From assembly GCF_964340395.1 (NCBI RefSeq), contig NC_135553.1:25264449-25326448 (forward strand): DNA of 62,000 bases, given 5' to 3'. Made by a program: the position numbers and the translations under genes. Position 1 is the first letter of the stretch, and each line of letters begins with the position of its first letter. Positions 49,501-60,295 of the stretch are shown in pieces. The notes beneath the pieces were generated by a model that had not been told where the DNA came from, searched no databases, and saw only the letters and a program-made list of their open reading frames with translations. The DNA is from Glandiceps talaboti. Its lineage: Eukaryota; Hemichordata; Enteropneusta; Spengelidae.

Positions 49501-52500
49501 TTTAAAAAAAAGAATATTTACTTCAAGTTATGACAGGAAATAGTATAACCTTGTTCCCATCCTTAAAAATTTGCAAGTTCAATAATTATGATAATTTCAG
49601 AGGAATAATCATAACTTTCGTGTTTGAATGCAATGGCACATCTCATTTATACATTAAAGTGGCACAAAATTTATACTCGCACACTCCAAAAAAGTTTTAG
49701 GATCCCAAATTTTAAATAGCACAGTTATGTGATCTCATCCACTTGTTGCACCCCTAATGTTTTCATCAAACAAGCAAGTAATCAGTTGTGATCACAAAAT
49801 AATGCCACAATCAAAGACCAAGCAAATGAGAATGTTCTGTTTGGTGACATTAAAAGATTAAATGAACAAAACCCAGGGTGAGATTATGGTAATTCAATAT
49901 TCATTAACTTAGAAACATAGTTAGCTCTTTAGATTGGCTGAATAGAGGTGTCTTGGTATCATTTGAGTATTTACTTTCAGATTGCCTCCACTAAAACGTA
50001 TAGATTACTGCTTTTTACAAAGATTTAGAACTGTTTCAGAACAAAATAAAATAAATAGCCAAAGATGGGTCAGAGGTCACAAACATGATTTTAAATGTAC
50101 TTGTGTCTTTCTCTTAGTAGGTGAATAAGAATTAGGTATTTACAAGGTTTCTAGAATGGTGTCTTCTGTTTAATCAGTCTGGTAATTTAAAATCACTTTT
50201 CACAGTATTTACACAGATTTTGAAATGAAAGTCACCGGACTGCTTAGAGGGAATTTAAGGCAGATTTACCCTTTTACAACCTTTTAAGAAATACATAGCT
50301 CATGATAGCCTTGTGAACCGTAACAGCTTTGAGTCATACGATACCTATCTGTTACAGTCTAAAATCTAGTTAAGCACAGTTCTATTTATATATATAGCAT
50401 CTTTAAGGTCATTTGAGAAAAGTGTATGCAAGCAAGGCCAGTCAGGTCACCTAATATCATCATATGACATCATCAGGTCACCCCCTATCAAGAGTAGATT
50501 TAGAAGTGCACAATGTAGTTACCATGCAGTATTTGTGATATCTGTATCAGTCTGGGTGGAGTCAATTCAATACAAGCCGCATATAACTGACCTCTTAGCC
50601 TAGGAGTTGGAGACTTGTAAGAGATTCTATCAGCATACCAACAATGTAGATTATGCAAACTTTCTACATCAAATTTTTTATTGAAAATACACCCCTGATA
50701 AATAACAGAATGTCAATAACAGTTAGCCAGCTGTAGTTTCATAGTCACCTTTGCCCAGACTAGTACCATTATTAATGTTTCCGGCCACTTAATAAGTAGG
50801 TGTGTACATTTTACATGTGTGGGTATGGCAAAGAAAAACAGGGTAACAAAAGCATGTAATTTAAATTACCAAACAGTGTATATAAGTGTGTATTGTTCAT
50901 GTGTTTACAGGGACACAGTCTTAAATGTTAATATGAATGTTTGCATAAAAACTTGAAAAGAATCTCCCTGCACAAGGCCTGATGAGGCTAACCCAAGCCA
51001 AGGTTTTTCCACTCTGTGGTGGTGGAATTGCAGAGACCAACTGTTCATGATGGAATGTCTTGTGGTAGGCCTGTCAAATGATAGGCTGAATATTAACTTT
51101 GCCTTATATGGTGTCCCTCAGTCCATGTTCTGTTTCTTTATTTGGTGCAAACCAGCTCAAGTTACTTCTATCTATATAACAAGTGTACTCGCGTCATAAG
51201 GCCAACACTGCTGTATAGGACGATGTCAAATGTTGTTATTTTAAGCTCTCCACAGCAGAAAAGAACTTTTGGTGTAAATTGTATAGAACGGTGAAAAGAA
51301 TGATGAAAGAATAGACAACACAATGCTATTCATATAATGGCTGACAGGTTTGATTAAAAAATACTCTGTATCTGTAGAGTACAAGACTTGAGTAGCCATT
51401 GTGTGTATGTGTGTATGTATAATCGCCTCCACTTCTGTAGATCATGTGAGAACAAAACCATTCAGCTATACCGTTAAATTCCTTCACAAAGGCAACACTT
51501 ATCCTGACTTATTTCACAGGGGAAAGTGGAAAATATTCAGCCATTTTAGTAAACTCTTTTGCTGTAAAATTTGTGGTATTATCAAATTAATGAGCCAAAT
51601 CTGTATTACTATTATCATATTTTCACTGTCTAAAACCTAAACTGAAAAACAAAAACAAGTTTGATTTAAAATATTAAGCATGGAAGGGACAGCAGTAAAT
51701 TAATCACAGCAAAGACCTAAACAATGTAAATAAAGATATTGATGATGCCTTGGTGATACACATGTAGTTGATATCAGAAAATCTACTAAGTAATGTTATT
51801 CTTCAAACTTTATTTCACTCCAGTGACCTACTGCAGTTATTGCTGTGGACTGAACTCATTATTTTCAACCACAGTTATTAAATTTTCCAACAGGAAAAGA
51901 TAGGCTTGGTTTTGCAGGATACCACTGTCCCACCTCATCCGTCTATCGGAAATAGTCTGTTACAAATACCACCTAGAAGTTATCTCAAATGATTGATAGT
52001 GGAAACATCATATTGAAGTGATTGTATATCCAACATCTTTGGTTTCATATCAAATTTTAATGGCTACATGATTGAAAGTGGAGAAACCAATATACCGTTG
52101 AATTAAATTTGACGTAAACATGAACAAAAATAGACAGCAACTCATGCCAAAGTTTTTCAATAAAAAGCGTATGCATTAAGTTATAATTGCTATTCAAAAG
52201 AACAGCAAGTCCAGTGAACTGGAGAGATTGTAATTACTTCATAATATGCATAACCACCATCCTATGAATTTTACCATTGAAGATGAAGAGAAATATAGCG
52301 ATCATACATATATATATATATATCTCAGAAAAAAATTTATGTAAAAATGGCTCTACCTCATGAATATGCATATGAGTAATTGAAACTGATCCAGGGATTC
52401 GATTTATTCCAGCACATGGGGGCGTCACCTCATTTTCCAGGCCGGCGACACATTCAACATTCTTGTCTTAAGAATTGTACAGCACACAATGGATGGATAA

Positions 52501-55500
52501 ATGTTTTGTAAGGATATTTACAGCCTAACTGTAAACTTATTGGACTGTGTCTTTGTTGTATGTTACATTGTAAATGTTAGAAAATGGTGTCAACCTTTAC
52601 TTTCCATTATACTACATAAACACATGTATTACTCTGCTACTAATGTTATGATATCAATTAGAAAAGAAATCACTCAGCCAGTCAAAGCTAATTCTTTGCT
52701 TGAGTAAAAATTTACTACATTTGAAAAAATTCAGTAGAAAGTAGAAATTCTCCATGGGAAACAAATGAACACATTTGTTTTGATAACAAGTTTTTCCTCA
52801 ACATTCTTAGCAGCTTTCACTTTTATAAGGGCATGATTTGCTCATATAATTCCCTAAAGATTCACTTAAAAGACTCAACCTGAACAAAACAATTCAGCAA
52901 TATATTTTTACTTCAAATCTTTATTCTAAATATTCATTAGCCAGAAACCAGAAACTTAATAGAAGACTTTGATTTTTTGATTCTTTTGTATGATTTCCCA
53001 CCCATCCACAAAATGTTTATGTAGATGTAATAGATAAAGAACTTTACTTCATATGTCTACTCTGTTGTCCGAAATATTTCTTCCAAACATTGGAAAACTT
53101 CACATACATGTATTTGCATTTTTCTGAATTTCACATATGTTATAATATTTCGCACTCGTCACACACAACTTGTATGTTATAGACAAGACTGGAGAAACTG
53201 ATTTGTGTGTTTGTTTTCTTCTTTCTTGATTACAGACATATTCTGGACTCTTCTGTGTGGCTATTAACCCATACCGTAGATTACCCATCTACACAGAAAA
53301 AGTAGTAATGTTGTACAAAGGCAAGAGAAGAAATGAAATGCCTCCCCACGTATACTCAGTAGCTGATAACGCCTACCATGACATGTTGCAAGGTGAGTTT
53401 CCTGTTAACAGTCAATAGAACAAAATTATCAAATAAATATTAGAATCTAATATAGAACTCATACTTTTATAAAGTAGAGCATATCAAAAAGAAAGACCAG
53501 AAATATTTAAGTGTAAAGAAACACACAGAAAAAATATTTCACTGCTAATGTTTTGAAATACTAGAACTTGATTGTGGGTATGAGGTAGTTATGCTATAGT
53601 ATAGTAGTAGGCTATGGTTAAAATCCTTTTACTACCAGGAGGGTATTTATTTGTACACAAAAAATTATAAGTTGGGAAAAAACAGGATTGCCCATACAGC
53701 TCAAATGTTTTGATGTATGTGTAGCATTATAGTTATCCATCCATCCAGACATCATCATCCTTCAGCAGTTATTTAATGTTTAACAAGTCCGGTGAAATAG
53801 AGTTGAAATCTAATCAAAATTATATCTGTTCAGCACCTTGAACCTTAAAGGTTGGCAACCCTGTAAAATATTCTAGGAACTGAGGCAGATAGATTAACTG
53901 CTTGTCATCAGAGAAACACTGATATTGAACCTCAGTGAACAAATTTGGAATTCAGGGAGATTTTAACCTACTTGTACCACTCCTAGAAAAGATTGTACCA
54001 TCATAATGAACTTAGATTTTTATCTTCAAATTGTGATCGTAGTTTTGTGTCAAACTCTCTTACATAATAAAGTATTTCTTCCATCTGTAATTTTTGGGGA
54101 GGGGGTTTATGACTTTTTGGGAGGGGGTTATGACTAGGGCACAATGAATTCTGTGCTTGGTGACCATGCTACTCTTGTAGGAAACCCTTGAATAAATGTA
54201 TAGGCCCCAATACTTATCATAACTTCAAGTGTTTTGAGTATGAATAAAATGACAAGAATTTGTTGTAGGTCTTACATCACTAGGCTATCTGACCTTTGAC
54301 ATGTGAAATGGACAGCTTCTGTTAACAACAAGAAACCTAAGTACTCAATATCATAAAAGATATCAAGTTTTCATATCCATATTTACTGATGAAATTGAAA
54401 AGTCTTCAACATTTCAAAGTTTGCATACTTTTGGTATAGATGTATACATGTTTGTACCAGGTCTGTGTAGTATTCAGGAAACTATATTACGGATTGCTTT
54501 TTGTTTCTGACTATGTATACATACAATGATACATTCATGCATACAAACATATGTATATAAAAGAAAATTGATAGTATTTTCATAGAAGTTTGTAGGACTG
54601 TGTGTAGAATTTGATAGATGTGTTGTTTCAGACTGTGTACTTACGAATGGTTATAACTGTATGTTACAATAGTTCAGTCATACAATGTAGGTTTACTGTA
54701 ATAAGCTAGCTATTAGGTCTGAGTTATCTATCCTAGTGACAGGTACAAAGCATCACTGAAGCAAGAAATTATCTGATGTCAAAGGTTATCCTAGAACAGG
54801 AGTAATGAGAGGATTTTAGACATAAATCAGAATACATGAAACCAGGTTAGAAGCAGGTATTTGTCAGGAACAGTCAAGACAGGTTAGAGAATAACAATAG
54901 AAGTATACACTACTGGTCTTTTAGACTACTCATACATTTCATCAAAGCGTCTTTGTCAGTAGTGTTAGTGTTGTTGGGGTAGTTGGGAATTGGTAGTTTG
55001 GACCCCACATTGCCAATAGGATGACAGGATTTATCATTTCCTTACACATATAGTGTAGACCTTGACATTAATCTAGACAACAGAGATGGGTTTGCCAAAA
55101 ATAAGCAGGAAACACTATCTCATTGATTCAATGATTGTAACATTGTTTAATAGCTTAGTTTAATATGATTATAATAGATTATAGTAAAAAGTTAGCATTC
55201 CTATCATAATACAGCAATGAAAGGATCAATTCAAGCCTTTATACTCCACAAACCAGTCTCAGTGTCATGACAATGGTTAACTTGATGCAAAGGCCAAGTC
55301 GGGAAGGTTTAGATCTAGTGTGTATGTTTCATTTATACATTTCTGATGTTAAGGTCAGTTTCTGATATTAAGGTCAAATGTCAAATGTCAAGATCAGGAA
55401 AGATGTTTACATTATGTAAGCCATTGAGTTATATCAAAGAGATATGGTAACTAGGATAGAAAGCCATAGTAACAGTGGAATGAAGACAAATTGGACTCTT

Positions 55501-58500
55501 AGTCTTAGACTTCAGGTGAAATTTAACACTGATAACACCAAAAAAAGAATGCAAAATGAATTGAAGGTTACAGAATTATATAATGTGTTTACTGTGACCA
55601 TTATCCTATAAAAATATTGACAGAGTTGCAAATAATGAATACAGTGATGACATACATATATTTTTGTGTCTTTTTTTCATTCACAGATCATGAAAATCAG
55701 TCCATGTTGATCACGTAAGTATTTGTCTTTGCCTGGCTTGCCAATGTCAGAATGAGTTTTTGAAAACAGAGGGAAACAACACCTCCAAAGCATGATAACA
55801 TCTGCTATAAATGCATACTATATTAGTGGTGAACTTCAAAAAAAACATGTGATTCAATCTGCATTATTCTGGTTCACATTTGTCTTGAGTGAAAATTTTG
55901 CGATATATGTTAATGTATGCAAGTTTAGAAAATAGGAATCTATGTATGTTGAATTATGCAAAATATATGTCTGCATGTTGACTCAGTGTCTCAGAACTGT
56001 TTGTCTGGTGCATGCCAAATGTGTCTGTAGCATGTTAAAAATGTGTATCCAGCTATATTACATGTCTATGTCTGTCTGCCCCCCCCCCCCCCTCAACACT
56101 GTGGTGAGATGGGATATGCTGATAAGCAGCTGTAAAGTAGAAATAGCAAAAAGCATGATAAAGGATGGATATCCATCTTGTTAAGAAAATGTATGCAAAC
56201 TGAGAAGTTTGGAAATGAACTGGGGGGAAAAATACAAAAGGCATGAGATGGTGGTAGACTTGTCCAAATGATAAAGGTATGACAGCATGGCAATATGAAT
56301 GTCGTGTTTTACCCCCTCCCAAAAATGTTGTTGGTAAATCAATATATTGTAAATTATGAAGCATGGCAGAAAAATAGTGCCGAGAAATCATTTGCCTGTT
56401 GGATAAAGGACTGTTGACTTGTAGTATGTAATTGCTATGTTATGTAATGTGCATGAAGTAAATGCAGACAAAATCTAGAAGAAAAAAAATCTTAGTAAAT
56501 AAATGTAGATATAATGCAAAAACTGTAGCTATGATAACAAGTTAGCTAGAAAATGAGATGCTCAGAATAAGCAGCCATACAGACAAGACAGTTATGTTTA
56601 TTAAAAAGAAAGAACTCAGTAAAACATACCTAATGGATTACAAATTTAGACTCTAAATTGTTATTTTGAAAAGCAAAACAAAAAACGTTGAAAATATTTG
56701 CAAAACTGAAAGGTATTTTTGAAGAAAGTTAGTATTATGCAAAGAAAGAGAGTGGAGCATAACAGAGGCAAACATGTCATGTCAGCAATAGTGTGTGTAG
56801 TCTACTAAATCTAGTTGTTTAATCCCAAGAACAGACAAATATTGGAACAAGTTCTTACAGGTTTGAAATAATGAAAAGGATAGGATTTCAAAAAGCTGAG
56901 GGACATATAAGACAAGAAGTCACCAATAGACAATTAGAGTTAGAGCTGTTCATTTCAGCAATAAAGACATAAGTTTGTAAAAGACAGAAGTTGAATAAGT
57001 TTCTATCGTTGTCAGTTTCACATGTTTCATATCTGTTCGATAAATAGATATTGATATTATTAAGATGAAAATAGGAAAAAAAAGGAAAGATTAGCTATGT
57101 TGTTGTGAAGTGAGAAAAGCTAGGAACATAATCCAGAGATGGTAGGACTAGCTGCAGCCTGTAGTCAGGTATAATGATGAATAAATTAAAGTTGCTACAA
57201 ATAATCAGTTAATTTGCTACTTTGTATCAATAGTAAACTACCATGCTGTTGATTTCATATGTTAGCAGTTAGGTTAATAGTGAAAACCATGAATATCTTT
57301 CTTTACAGCGTTCGACTTCCAGTCATACTATCAAAGACAATGTCCTGTCTTACCTTTGTCAGTCATGATTTATGCAATTGTACGGGCAAATTCAGCTTTC
57401 ATTTCATAGATTCCTCAAACCCCACAGCTTGCTTCCACCATCGTCATCAAAACACTCTCATACTCTGTGCATCAATTTGCTCATTTCTGAAAGATGAACT
57501 TCAAGTTGACACAGAGCATTGTGGTGTAAGGCTGTTTTTCCCCTTCCTCCTTTTGTTGTATGAAAGTGGTGTTGGTTGAATACCCTTTGCTGTGTACGTC
57601 GTGAATCAAAACCTGTGTGTACTTGTTGACTGTTCCATTGCCTAAGTGTGTCATAGTAGTATATATTTTTTTTTAAAAAGAAAACTTGACAAAACTCTAC
57701 ATAATTGATGTAAAGTAAAAAAAAATAAAATAGAAAATGAGAGAGAGACATCTTGTCTGTGTCAATCACCAAATTGTTACAATTGCCAGTTTCCAGTATA
57801 GATATCTGTAGACGGTAAAAAATGCAGAAATTCAATTCTAGATAAGGTGGTATATGACTTCTGTAAGAGTTGTCAAAAAAAGTAAACTTTTTTGGTGTCT
57901 CCTACATGAGGTTTAACTATCATGCTGTACTTATCATTCCTAGACACTAATGTTCAGCATTTGCTGTTTTCTTGAGGTCAAAGTTGAAAGTTTCAGTACC
58001 ACTACAAAATAATCTAAATCCTAAAATGCTGCATCAATATTTGATATATTCAAAAACAACATTGTGACAAGGGGTTGTCATTCATCACTAAGATTTGTAA
58101 AAGATGTAAAAACAAACACGTGTGGATGATTTTAATGTCTCATTCATCATACCAACAAGAGTATGTGTTTGTTGTCAGTGTTGTTGATGTTATGTGTATA
58201 TATTGTTTTGTCTTTCCATTGAACCTCACCCCACTGTGCTATTATCATGTGCAATTGGCTGATCTCCTTTATATTTCTCCCTTAGTGGTGAGTCAGGAGC
58301 TGGTAAAACAGAAAACACCAAAAAAGTCATCCAGTATTTTGCCAACATTGCTAGTTCAACGGCTGGCAAAGATAAAGACCAGTCAGGACAAAAGAAGGTA
58401 GTGTGTGATGTGCCTTCCAATGCAGAAATCATAACTCTCGTCATCAACACATCCCATCTGAAATCCATCCATGTATCTCTTTGTCTCTATATTATGTCAT

Positions 58501-59339
58501 TCCTTATCCAAGTCTACCCATTCTGTTTTAATGCCAACACTTCCATCCACCCATTTCTCCTCAAAACACAAAATCAGATGTCTAGTACTTAATTATGAGG
58601 AAAGTATGTCATCATGAATGCATTTATCAATCCATCCATTGCTACCATAGCGGTGTTCATATAAATCCGTCCATGTTCTCAATACTTTTATATTATCTAT
58701 ACAATGTTAAATGCTACTGTATAGTTTGTCCAGCCATGTCAGTTGTGGAATCATCTTGGTATACTTAAATAATCTGCCAGCATAAATTAAGCCTGCTTAA
58801 GTCGATATTTGTACAAAGTCTGCCACTTGTCAGCTTTGCTGCTAGTGTGCACAACGTCATAGTTTGATGACTCTCATTGTTAGACCCTCAAAGACATCAT
58901 CAAGTTTCCCAGTCAACCTTCATCATGTCATCCACTGTGAATACTTCCTTCTCCATACCTGTATCCCATCAGCTCCTTCTTTCTTTCCATCACTATCATT
59001 TTCCATGATATTCCTCACGGTCAGGTGACTATCATTTCACCATTCTTGCCTGCATTCCATTCCAGCAAAGGTGATTGAGAGGTTATGATGATACTCTGTT
59101 TTATTGGTTGGCATTACACTTGATATTATATTGCGCTCTCTTCATCTCCATAGTCTAGATAATGTGTGGAGCTGAAAAGAGTGCATTGACCTTCATCAGC
59201 ACCTCCTGGTGCTCGGATGATGTTAGTAATTGCTGATGGCAGACTGCCAAGCATGTAGCATGTTATCTAATCGCTGAAAAAAAAGAACGAGTGAAAGGTA
59301 ACTTCTAAGATGCATGAAATAAAAAAAAAGATTGCATGG

Positions 59340-59393
<54 letters not shown>

Positions 59394-60244
59394 TAATCAA
59401 ACTGATCTAGTGTGATTGTAATATCAATTGCATGAGCATAGTAGTTGCTAACATCAACGAGTTGACAGCTTTGTCGCCTCTGATCCAGCATGCCGGCAAG
59501 GTTTTTGGGTGACCTCCGTGTTTTCAGCGGGCACGAGATGACCCAAGGTGTGTTTCTTATATAACAACTCACGAGTGTGACCCTAGTGACCAGACCAAGT
59601 GTGGAATAACAGTACTATAACTCTCTAGTCACCTACTCTTAGTGTGGAATAACAACTATTACATAAATACTGATGGTGTGGACCTACTAGATCCGCTAAC
59701 TGGATAAACAAGTGTTCCTACCATGGTAGCATGACGTGTGGTATTTTTAGAACAGTCATATCTATCTCATCAAGAGTGGATCTCATCCGCATGGTGTTTC
59801 CTAAACCCAAGTCAACCCCCTAGCCATGGAGTGGTGGTCTGAAGAGTTCTGGAAATTCTATGGAACCCATCCATGTATTATGGTTGTTAGTGTGGTGTGG
59901 TAATAACCGTGTGAAATGGAACAATTAATCGGCAGTGTCAGAGAAAAGCCAGAGAACCAAAACTATCAAAAAATAAACAAACAAAAAAAAATCATAAAAT
60001 ATATTGACTACAATCAAGATTTCTACATCATCCAAGTGCTACAGGATTATTATTTCATTTTATCCTAACAAATGATTTTTTTTGCAACCATTACAAATCT
60101 TTATTTTTTCCATATTCTTAATTTGAATCACAAAAAATTTTCATGTATTTTTTCTGTGATATACACAATTTTTTTTATTGATATATTCAGCAAAAATGAA
60201 CTTTTTACAATCCATTTTGATCTAACAGAATTATTGTCTATGCA

Positions 60245-60295
<51 letters not shown>

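Noticed and set aside
57259-57835. 106- and 125-codon frames on opposite strands in a myosin intron
   Set aside because: They overlap each other, lack domains and contain intron-like low-complexity sequence.
59528-59547. Alternative loop 1 exon of the myosin gene
   Set aside because: The 20-bp segment between TTTTCAG and GTGTGT is not a multiple of three and would break the frame between two phase-0 exons.
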